Below, in pieces: positions 5,903-11,615 of a stretch of 11,615 nt of DNA. The stretch's first letter is position 1; every line of letters starts with the position of its first letter. The DNA is taken from assembly GCA_025360945.1 (NCBI GenBank), contig JANYBE010000111.1:1-11615 (forward strand). Reading direction: 5' to 3'. Position numbers and translations under genes: made by a program. The notes beneath the pieces are model-generated. The model saw nothing but the letters and a program-made list of their open reading frames with translations. It made no database searches and had not been told where the DNA came from. This DNA is from Rhizobacter sp. (GTDB lineage: Bacteria; Pseudomonadota; Gammaproteobacteria; Burkholderiales; Burkholderiaceae_C).

Positions 5903-7123
5903 GTGGACTCCCTCATCTCCGCCGCTGCCCGAGCCCTGGCCGCCGGCGACGCACTGCAGGCGCTCAAGCATGTAGCGCTTCGCGACGACCCGTCAGCGCT
6001 TGCGCTGCGCGGCATCGCGATGGCGCAACTCGGAGAGCATGCACGGGCACGTGACCTCTTGCGACGCGCTGCGCGCACCTTTGGTCCGCAGGACACGCTG
6101 GCGCGCGCTCGTTGCATCGTGGCCGAGGCCGAGGTAGCGCTGGCGATGCGCGATTTCGGCGCCTCGCCCCGCGCGCTGGCCAACGCCAGGGACGCACTCG
6201 AGGCTCGGGGCGACCACGCCAATGCCTTGCAGGCGCGACTGATTGCAGCGCGTCAATGCCTGCTGCTCGGGCGGCTGAAGGAAGCGTCGGCCGGCCTCGC
6301 ACCGGTCGACGTCGATTCGCTGCCGCCTCTGCTGCGGGCCGTGGCATCGCTCACATGGGCCGAGTTGGCTTTGCGCACGCTAAAGATCCCGGCGGCTCAA
6401 GCAGCGCTCGCACGCGCCGAAGCCGCCGCTGGGCGCGCCGGCGTGCCGGCCTTGCAGGCGGAAGTCGTCGAGGCCCGGGCCGCACTCGACCGACCCGCGG
6501 CGCGGCGCTGGGTCGCAGGGCAGTGGCAGCCTCTGCGCCTGCACGAAGTCGCCGCGTTGACGGACTCGGGGTCCCTCGTCGTCGACGCTTGCCGACACGG
6601 GTTGCGCGCAGGAGCCGCCTGGATACCACTGGCACGGCGGCCCATTCTCTTCTTGCTGCTGCGCACCCTGGGTGAAGCTTGGCCCGCCGCTGTCGACCGT
6701 GAGAGCCTGATCGCCCGCGTATTCCGCATGCTCCGCCACGACGAGACGCATCGCGCGCGCCTGCGCGTGGAGATTGGCCGGCTAAGGGCCTTGGTGACGG
6801 CGCACGCCGGCATCGAGGCCACCGCGCACGGCTTCGTACTCGTGCCGCGCCACGATCGCGAAGTGGTTGTGCTGGCGCCGCCCATCGATGGCGACCAGGG
6901 CGAGCTGGTGGCCCTGCTGGCCGATGGCACCGCCTGGTCGACCTCAGCCCTGGCCTTGGCCCTGAGCGCCAGCCAGCGCACCGTGCAGCGCTCGCTGGCC
7001 GAATTGGAGCTCGCGGGCCGCGTGCGCGCGGTCGGCCAGACGCGAGCCCGGCGTTGGCTGGCGCCACCCCTCATCGGATTCACGACGATCTTGTTACTCC
7101 CCGCTGCGCAGCCGTTTGGGTAG
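5903..7123 (+). CDS. Helix-turn-helix transcriptional regulator with N-terminal TPR-like region
   Basis: A 406-residue predicted cytoplasmic regulator. Residues 1-195 are Ala/Leu/Arg-rich paired helices resembling TPR repeats (for example ALALRGIAMAQLGEHARARDL at 32-52). Residues about 224-315 resemble an OmpR-type winged helix (RRPILFLLLRTLGEAWP, then RARLRVEIGRLRALV and a closing GFVLVP). Residues about 332-388 look like a second winged helix (STSALALALSASQRTVQRSL, then LAGRVRAVGQTRARRW). No receiver or kinase domain is present, so it is not a classical response regulator. The GTG at 5903 is the only sensible start: an in-frame TAG lies at 5891 and the first later ATG would cut into the helical region. 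The next gene starts 59 bases downstream, so it likely controls the propeller/DUF899 genes. Its ligand is unknown. Confidence 0.78.
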   Translation: MDSLISAAARALAAGDALQALKHVALRDDPSALALRGIAMAQLGEHARARDLLRRAARTFGPQDTLARARCIVAEAEVALAMRDFGASPRALANARDALEARGDHANALQARLIAARQCLLLGRLKEASAGLAPVDVDSLPPLLRAVASLTWAELALRTLKIPAAQAALARAEAAAGRAGVPALQAEVVEARAALDRPAARRWVAGQWQPLRLHEVAALTDSGSLVVDACRHGLRAGAAWIPLARRPILFLLLRTLGEAWPAAVDRESLIARVFRMLRHDETHRARLRVEIGRLRALVTAHAGIEATAHGFVLVPRHDREVVVLAPPIDGDQGELVALLADGTAWSTSALALALSASQRTVQRSLAELELAGRVRAVGQTRARRWLAPPLIGFTTILLLPAAQPFG

Positions 7124-7182
7124 ATTGCCGCCATGCGCTGCACAGCTGAGCTCCCGCAAGACACGCAAGCCAGGAGAATTTG

Positions 7183-7851
7183 ATGAGCCTCGACAACCCC
7201 TTTGCCGCCATCACCCACGATGCCGAGATCGTGCGCGAGTACGGCCCCTTCCCTGGCGCGAGCTGCGTCGCCGGCGTCAGCTTCGACGGCAAGCGCGTGT
7301 GGGCGGCCACCGGCACCGCGCTGATGGCCTTCGACCCGACGAGCGGCGCAACCGAACGCAGTTTCGACCGCGCTGCGGACGCCGGTACCGCCTTCGATGG
7401 CACCCACATCTATCAGATCGCCGAAGCGCGCATCGACAAGATCGATCCCACCAGCGGCCAAGTGCTAGCCTCGATTCCGGCGCCAGGGCAGGGCCGTGAC
7501 TCGGGCCTGGCCTGGGCCGATGGAAGCCTTTGGGTCGGCCAGCACCGCGACCGCAAGATCTACCAGATCGATCCGGCCAACGGTGCCATCCTGCGCACCA
7601 TCGAATCCAACCGCTTCGTCACCGGTGTCACCTGGGTCGAAGGCGAGCTTTGGCACGGAACCTGGGAAAACGACACGAGTGAGATCCGCCGCGTCGATGC
7701 GCAGAGCGGTGCCGTGCTGGAACGCTTGCAGATGCCGCCCGGCGCGAACGTGAGCGGTCTGGAGTCCGACGGCGCCGATCTGTTCTACGCCGGTGGCGGC
7801 GGTGTCGCCAAGGTGCGCGCCGTGCGTCGCCCGAAGCGCCGCTCAGCCTAA
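7183..7851 (+). CDS. Vgb/glutamine-cyclotransferase-like beta-propeller protein
   Basis: A 222-residue protein of about five repeating blade units of roughly 40-45 residues, each pairing a DG...W or DG...Y strand with an ID-P-x-G turn: DGKRVWAATG/FDPTSG (36-55), DGTHIYQIA/IDPTSG (72-92), DGSLWVGQ/IDPANG (113-134), EGELWHGT/VDAQSG (153-176), and a closing strand (DGADLFYAGG). This resembles Vgb-type and glutaminyl cyclase-type propellers, but no catalytic site is recognisable, so it may be a binding scaffold. No signal peptide is present. ATG 7183 is preferred over TTG 7180 because GGAG (7173-7176) lies six bases before it. It is 98 bases upstream of the DUF899 gene and probably in the same transcript. 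Confidence 0.75.
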   Translation: MSLDNPFAAITHDAEIVREYGPFPGASCVAGVSFDGKRVWAATGTALMAFDPTSGATERSFDRAADAGTAFDGTHIYQIAEARIDKIDPTSGQVLASIPAPGQGRDSGLAWADGSLWVGQHRDRKIYQIDPANGAILRTIESNRFVTGVTWVEGELWHGTWENDTSEIRRVDAQSGAVLERLQMPPGANVSGLESDGADLFYAGGGGVAKVRAVRRPKRRSA

Positions 7852-7949
7852 GCAGTCCCCCACGCGAGATGGTGCCCGCCAGCCGGTGCCGCCGCTGCGT
7901 GGCCCTTCAAACCCCCTCCCCCGAGCACTACCCCCACAAGGAGCCCGCC

Positions 7950-8714
7950 ATGTCCCTCGTCAACACCCCGGCATCGAACCTCAACCACCCCCGCGTCGTC
8001 ACGCGCAACGAATGGATCGCCGAGCGCAAGTCGCTGCTCGCACGCGAGAAGGAATTGACCCAACTGCGCGACCAGATCGCCCGCGAGCGCCGCGAGTTGC
8101 CCTGGGTGCGCATCGAGAAGGACTACGTGTTGGACACGCCAGCCGGCCCGCGCCGACTGGCCGAACTGTTCCAAGGCCGACGCCAGCTGCTGGTGCAGCA
8201 CTTCATGTTCGGCGCGGGCTGGGAACAGGGCTGCAAGAGCTGCTCCTTCATGGCCGACCACCTCGACGGCATTAGCATGCACTTGGCGCAGCGCGACATC
8301 GCTTTGCTGGCCGTCTCGAGCGCACCCTTGGCCCAGATCCAGCGCTTCCGCCAGCGCATGGGTTGGAACTTCGCCTGGGCTTCGTCGAACGGCAACGACT
8401 TCAACGGCGACTTCCACGTGAGCTTTGCGCCCCAGGACCGCATCGATGGCGAGGTCTACTACAACTACCACCTCATGGCCTTCCCGGCCGACGAAGCGCC
8501 GGGCATCAGCATCTTCGTCAAGAACGACGCAGGGGAGGTTTTCCACACCTACTCGACCTTCGGGCGCGGCGTGGAAGTGATGATGGGCGCCTACAACCTG
8601 ATCGACCTCACGCCCAAAGGCCGCGACGAACAGAATCTGGCGAGCACCATGGCCTGGGTGCGCCACCATGACCGCTACGAGCCGATCGCCGTGCAGGCGG
8701 CGTGCTGCAGCTAG
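7950..8714 (+). CDS. DUF899 family thioredoxin-fold protein
   Basis: A 254-residue, full-length DUF899 protein, a family distantly related to AhpC/thioredoxin folds. An N-terminal helical part (1-55, rich in Arg/Glu) is followed by the thioredoxin-like core: LLVQHFMFGAGWEQGCKSCSF (80-100) with a CxxC pair Cys95/Cys98, then VSSAPLAQIQRFRQRMGW (122-139) and FAWASSNGNDFNGDFHVSF (141-159). The tail ends in adjacent Cys252-Cys253. The CxxC suggests redox or thiol chemistry in the cytoplasm, but no substrate is established for the family. ATG 7950 is preceded by AAGGAG (7938-7943) at six bases; the frame is open farther upstream but that part is unlike the family. It lies 49 bases before the membrane-protein gene. 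Confidence 0.92.
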   Translation: MSLVNTPASNLNHPRVVTRNEWIAERKSLLAREKELTQLRDQIARERRELPWVRIEKDYVLDTPAGPRRLAELFQGRRQLLVQHFMFGAGWEQGCKSCSFMADHLDGISMHLAQRDIALLAVSSAPLAQIQRFRQRMGWNFAWASSNGNDFNGDFHVSFAPQDRIDGEVYYNYHLMAFPADEAPGISIFVKNDAGEVFHTYSTFGRGVEVMMGAYNLIDLTPKGRDEQNLASTMAWVRHHDRYEPIAVQAACCS

Positions 8715-8763
8715 CCGGCCTAGTGCGGCCTACACCTCGGCCCAAGGCGCGCGAGCCGACGTC

Positions 8764-9375
8764 ATGTCAAGCCTGTGGCCCTGGGTGGCGGTGGCCGGCG
8801 CCGGCGCACTGCATGGCTTGAATCCGACAACCGGGTGGCTGCTCGCTGCTGGATGCGGCCTGCGTTCGGGCGAGCGGCGCCAGCTCCTGCGTGCGTTGGT
8901 GCCGATCGCAACGGGACATGCGGTGTCCATTGCCGTGGTCGCCACGGCAGTTGCACTTGGGCATTCGATGCAGGAGTGGGCGCGCCCCGTGATCGGCATT
9001 GCCATCGTGTTCCTCCTGGGGCTCCTTTGCCGCGGGCTGGGTCGTCGCTCCAAGGCCGGCACGGCACAACATTCGCCTACGTCGACCGGCCGCATCAGCA
9101 TGGCGCTCTGGTCCTTCGTCGCCTCCACCGCGCATGGCAGCGGGATGATGCTGGCACCGGCCCTGGTGCCGCTTTGCATGGGCGACTCGCCGGCGCGCGA
9201 GATCACGGCTTCAGGCTCGCTGACGCTCGCGCTGGCGGCCGTGGTGGTGCATACGCTCGCCATGCTGGGCACCCTGGGGCTCGTCGCTGTCGGGGCCGTT
9301 TGCGGTTTCGCTCAGGTGCGCCGCTGGTCGATCCATCGCGGGCCGAACGGCCTCGATGGGCCTTGGGGTTGTTCT
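8764..9375 (+). CDS. Polytopic inner-membrane protein with decayed or frameshifted 3' end
   Basis: Residues 1 to about 185 form a convincing membrane protein: hydrophobic segments at about 4-22 (with LHGLNPTTGW), 44-68 (LVPIATGHAVSIAVVATAVAL), 76-95, 118-142 (ALWSFVASTAHGSG) and 153-183 (LTLALAAVVVHTLAML). Paired His-containing motifs in membrane helices (ALHGLNP, TGHA, TAHGSG, VVHT) recall NicO/HupE-type metal transporters, but no substrate can be assigned. After about base 9320 the frame turns into Arg/Gly/Cys-rich sequence and continues without a stop to 10008, antisense to the two minus-strand genes, so the listed end is an estimate. A related +1 frame stops at 9377, consistent with a frameshift or sequencing error near 9310. 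The ATG has only a weak AGGCG upstream. It is probably the last gene of the regulator/propeller/DUF899 operon. Confidence 0.55.
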
Positions 9376-9461
9376 AAAGGGGACCAATGGCGGCATTGCG
9401 GCAGCAACTCAGGCTGCCAGCGCGCCAGCGTTTGCTGTGGTCAGCTGGTACCGCAGCGCCG

Positions 9462-9475
9462 GGCCTTCCAAGGCC
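9462..9475 (-). terminator. Hairpin downstream of the MoaD-like gene
   Basis: GGCCTT-CC-AAGGCC is a perfect inverted repeat located 39 bases beyond the stop codon of the minus-strand MoaD-like gene. It could form a small hairpin ending that transcript, but no T-tract follows, so the call is weak. Confidence 0.2.
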
Positions 9476-9513
9476 GATCGCTCTCGAGGCCCTTCGCGCC
9501 CGAACCCGCATCC

Positions 9514-9771
9514 TCACCCGCCACTGAGCGCGAGCACCACGGCGACGAAGTCGTCCGGCCGCAGCGCATACCCGAGGTCGCGTACGCCGCGGCCGTTGAC
9601 GAACAGACGCATGTTCGGCCGCAGCTCGCCCTGCTCGTCGACCACGCGGAAGCGCAGGCCCGGGTAGCGGCGCTCGAGGTCGTCGAACAACGCGGCCAGC
9701 GAGTCGCCGTCGGCCCGCACGCGCAGCTCGCCGGTGTAAGAGCGCAGCGCGCCCGGCACCAGCACCTTCAT
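9514..9771 (-). CDS. MoaD/ThiS family ubiquitin-like sulfur carrier protein
   Basis: An 85-residue beta-grasp protein. It opens with the strand MKVLVPGALRSYT, has the helix SLAALFDDLERRYPG (24-38), then NMRLFVNGRGVRDL (53-66), and DDFVAVVLALSGG ending exactly in Gly84-Gly85. In this family the terminal Gly-Gly is adenylated by a MoeB/ThiF-type E1-like enzyme and carries a thiocarboxylate; some relatives are conjugated to proteins. No MoaE, MoeB or ThiG gene is in the window, so a role in molybdopterin or thiamine synthesis is not supported here. The ATG at 9771 overlaps the stop of the upstream BNR-repeat gene in an ATGA, so translation is probably coupled; the frame is open upstream, but that part is antisense to nothing useful and overlaps the partner gene. 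Confidence 0.88.
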   Translation of the reverse strand: MKVLVPGALRSYTGELRVRADGDSLAALFDDLERRYPGLRFRVVDEQGELRPNMRLFVNGRGVRDLGYALRPDDFVAVVLALSGG

Positions 9772-10907
9772 GCGAGCGCCGCGACTTCGACTGCGAAGAT
9801 CTCCGGCAGGTGGCGGGCGATGTTGACCCAGCGCGCGCCGCCGTCGTGCCCGATCCACAGCTCGCCGATGGTGGTACCCAGGTACAGCGCGGGCGTAGGC
9901 AGCATGTCAACCGTCATCGCCTGGCGCTTCAACGTCCACCAGGCCTGCTGCCGCGGCAGGCCCCCGTCCAGCCGCTGCCAAGTCTTGCCTGCATCGTGCG
10001 TCACGTAGGCGGCCGGGCGGCCGTCCGGGCTGGTGCGCGGCCAGACGTCTGTGCCGTCCATTGGAAACACCCAGGCCGTGTCGGGATCGCGCGGGTGCAC
10101 GACTATCGGAAAGCCGATGTCGCCCACCTCGGCCGGCATGGCGCGGCCAATGCGCTGCCACGTGTTGGCGGGCCGGTCGAGCCGGTAGATGCCGCAGTGA
10201 TTCTGCTGGTAGAGCCGGTGGGGGTTGCCGGGGCACAGGCGCAAGCAATGCGGATCGTGGAAAGTCACGGTGGCCGGGTTGAAGCCTCCGACCACTTCCA
10301 TCCCGTCGATCAGCGTCGTCCAGCTGCGGCCTGCGTCGCGCGATTCGTGCACACCGCCGCCCGACATCCCGAAGTAGAGGTGCGCAGGGTCATGCGGGTC
10401 GACGATGATGGAATGCAGCTTCGGGCCGTCTGGCGTGCCGTCCTGCACCGTTCCCATCCACTCACGGAACTGCGCGTCGTCGTTGACCGCCGGCAGCGGC
10501 GCCCATGTGTCGCCGCCATCCTCGGAGCGGAACAGGCCCTGCGGCGAGGTGCCGGCGTACCAGCTGTCGCGCTCGCCGGCGTGGCCCGGTGTCAGCCAGA
10601 AGGTATGGTCGACCGATCGGGCAGGCAGGCCATTCGTAGGCTTGGCGAAGGCCGGCGGCCGGCCTGATTCCTTCCAGGTCCGGCCGAAGTCGGCGGAGCG
10701 AAACACCGTCGGGCCCAGGTGGCCGGTCTTTGCCGCGGCCAGCAACGTTCGTCCATCGCGCGGGTCGAGCTGCACGTGACTGATGTTGTGACCCAGGAAG
10801 TGCGGGCCGTCGACCGTCCAGGCGTCGCGCTGCGAGTCACCGTTGAACAGCCAAGCGCCCTTGCGCGTCGCTACGAGCAGCACCAGACGGGTTGGCGCAG
10901 AGTTCAT
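9768..10907 (-). CDS. BNR-repeat / sialidase-like beta-propeller protein
   Basis: A 379-residue propeller protein often labelled exo-alpha-sialidase or WD40/YVTN/BNR repeat protein. Five Asp boxes (S/T-x-D-x-G-x-T/S-W) are visible: SADFGRTW (71-78), SEDGGDTW (128-135), SRDAGRSW (189-196), THDAGKTW (303-310) and the degenerate GHDGGARW (353-360). The arginine triad and Tyr/Glu nucleophile of true sialidases are not recognisable and there is no signal peptide, so a secreted glycosidase is unlikely; a cytoplasmic binding or enzyme scaffold is more plausible. Conserved-looking stretches rich in His and Cys, such as FHDPHCLRLCPGNPHRLYQQNHCGIY (216-241, written here as several motifs: FHDPHC, LCPGNPH, QQNHCGIY), might bind a metal or cofactor. 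ATG 10907 follows a modest ACGGGGA. It shares a 4-base overlap with the MoaD-like gene downstream. Confidence 0.85.
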   Translation of the reverse strand: MNSAPTRLVLLVATRKGAWLFNGDSQRDAWTVDGPHFLGHNISHVQLDPRDGRTLLAAAKTGHLGPTVFRSADFGRTWKESGRPPAFAKPTNGLPARSVDHTFWLTPGHAGERDSWYAGTSPQGLFRSEDGGDTWAPLPAVNDDAQFREWMGTVQDGTPDGPKLHSIIVDPHDPAHLYFGMSGGGVHESRDAGRSWTTLIDGMEVVGGFNPATVTFHDPHCLRLCPGNPHRLYQQNHCGIYRLDRPANTWQRIGRAMPAEVGDIGFPIVVHPRDPDTAWVFPMDGTDVWPRTSPDGRPAAYVTHDAGKTWQRLDGGLPRQQAWWTLKRQAMTVDMLPTPALYLGTTIGELWIGHDGGARWVNIARHLPEIFAVEVAALA

Positions 10908-11047
10908 GTCAGTCCCCGTGAGAACGCTGCGACCGTGCAGCGCGGCGAGGCGGCGGGTATCGCCCCACCGCTACGACGTTCGAGCCGGACGAAAATCGAC
11001 ACACACTGCCGGCGCAGATACCAGAAGAACCAGCCGCGTCACCCGCA

Positions 11048-11221
11048 TCATCCGTCGATCACACGCCCGCCACGCTCGTAGACGCGCTCTCGCGACACGG
11101 CACGGGCGGCGGCCATGCCGGAGTGTTCTTCTAGCGCCATGAGGCGGGAGTAACCGACCGCGTCCCGTGCCAAGATGGCCAGCAGGCGGCTTGCGCAGGT
11201 CGGACGTTTCCACAGACGCAT
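11048..11221 (-). pseudogene. Remnant of a class III adenylate/guanylate cyclase gene
   Basis: This 57-codon frame reads through SRLLAILARDAVGYSRLM (11-28), which closely matches the opening of class III nucleotide cyclase domains (RLAAILAADVVGYSRLM), including the first metal-binding Asp (Asp20). It continues with EEHSGMAAARAVSRERVYERGGRVIDG, again in the order expected (helix, then xHGGRVVK), but stops where the catalytic GDG and later motifs should follow. A full domain is about 170 residues or more, so only the N-terminal quarter remains. The seven residues before the motif and an in-frame stop just upstream (11228-11230) show that no N-terminal partner is left. It is unlikely to be functional; it lies 140 bases upstream of the BNR gene. 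Confidence 0.6.
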
Positions 11222-11470
11222 TCTGGCCTATAGCCCGCTCTGGTCTGGGCGCTTATCGAATGCCTCGAGCGGCAGAGACGGTCAACTGAGTAAATGTGTG
11301 CCGGCTCAGGGTCGACCGCGGCTCGTCATTGGCAAATCAACCGCACCGCGAGGGAATGTTCAAGCGGCGCCCTCTGCTCCGTATTGGAATCACCAGCGTT
11401 CGCGCAGCCCATGGGTCGGCTTCAGGTAAGTGCGCGTGAGGCCACTGCCTAAGACGCGCTGAGACGAAAA
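11222..11470. other. Non-coding stretch right of the cyclase remnant
   Basis: About 250 bases with lower coding character than the rest of the window. Open frames on both strands (for example 11175-11429 + and 11337-11594 -) give translations without recognised domains, and the minus one runs straight through the terminator hairpin at 11471-11496. No repeat boundary or integrase site was recognised. Confidence 0.4.
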
Positions 11471-11496
11471 GCGGCCTGCGCGTCATCGCAGCCCGC
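11463..11496 (-). terminator. Intrinsic terminator, minus strand
   Basis: On the minus strand GCGGGCTGCG, loop ATGACG and CGCAGGCCGC form a 10-pair stem with one mismatch (11496 to 11471), immediately followed by TTTTCGTC (11470-11463). This is a standard Rho-independent terminator for transcription entering the window from the right. It lies about 22 bases after a minus-strand TAG at 11519-11521. Confidence 0.6.
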
Positions 11497-11518
11497 TCAT
11501 TAAGCACAACCCTCGCGT

Positions 11519-11615
11519 CTACCCCCTTCGTCGTGGTAGCGGAGGAATTGCGGATTGCCAAGTACTGAGGGGCTCGCAGTGCATCACTCGCCACCGCTCG
11601 ATGGCCGGGTCGCGG
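11519..11615 (-). CDS. Possible 3' end of a gene continuing beyond the window
   Basis: A minus-strand frame is open from the window edge to a TAG at 11519-11521, translating to about 31 residues ending in TWQSAIPPLPRRRG. Nothing in it is recognised. The only support is that the terminator hairpin begins 22 bases after this stop, the usual spacing for a last gene. A second minus frame is also open here, so the call is tentative. Confidence 0.25.
   Translation of the reverse strand, partial: RDPAIERWRVMHCEPLSTWQSAIPPLPRRRG

Noticed and set aside
9376..10008. C-terminal 200 or so residues of the membrane protein
   Set aside because: The frame is merely open antisense to the MoaD-like and BNR genes, both well supported; composition is not membrane-like.
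10908..11615. Small Arg-rich plus-strand frames right of the BNR gene
   Set aside because: No ribosome sites or recognisable domains; they overlap the cyclase remnant, which explains the conserved signal on the other strand.
1..11615. CRISPR arrays, tRNA or rRNA genes, complete insertion sequences
   Set aside because: No regularly spaced repeats, cloverleaf-like segments, ribosomal RNA motifs or transposase-like proteins were seen.

Overview
The window is about 66% GC (estimated by eye), densely packed and typical of a betaproteobacterial chromosome, most likely Burkholderiales. This placement rests on codon use and gene families, not on a marker gene. No rRNA, tRNA, CRISPR array or complete insertion sequence was seen. 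Layout, left to right: a partial ferritin-like DUF455 gene followed closely by an M81/MlrC-type metallopeptidase (1-2030, +); a cyanase gene cynS (2126-2569, -) diverging from a formate/nitrite-family channel gene and a PP2C-phosphatase/Ser-Thr-kinase fusion (2989-5582, +); a 320-base gap without a recognisable gene; a four-gene + strand run of TPR/winged-helix regulator, beta-propeller protein, DUF899 thioredoxin-like protein and polytopic membrane protein (5903 to about 9375); a translationally coupled minus-strand pair, a BNR-repeat propeller and a MoaD/ThiS-like small protein (10907-9514); and about 700 bases of mostly non-coding DNA holding a remnant of a class III nucleotide cyclase and a minus-strand terminator.

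The best supported system is the nitrogen locus. The cynS/channel intergenic region carries two outward-facing sigma-54 type -24/-12 elements with exact 12-base GG-to-GC spacing, one for each direction, and possible NtrC half-sites between them. This suggests that cyanate breakdown (cynS), uptake of a small anion (cyanate, nitrite or formate) by the channel, and a membrane-anchored phosphatase/kinase are switched on together under nitrogen limitation. A related kinase/phosphatase lies beside nitrate/nitrite assimilation genes in Pseudomonas, which fits.

The two less understood systems are the regulator/propeller/DUF899/membrane cassette, which looks like a regulated redox or stress operon of unknown substrate, and the BNR-propeller plus MoaD-like pair, which share a 4-base ATGA overlap. 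The latter pairs a sulfur-carrier or ubiquitin-like protein ending in Gly-Gly with an unexplained propeller partner and is the strongest candidate for an undescribed function. The membrane-protein gene has an abnormal 3' end that runs antisense into this pair, and the cyclase remnant beside the pair suggests local rearrangement.
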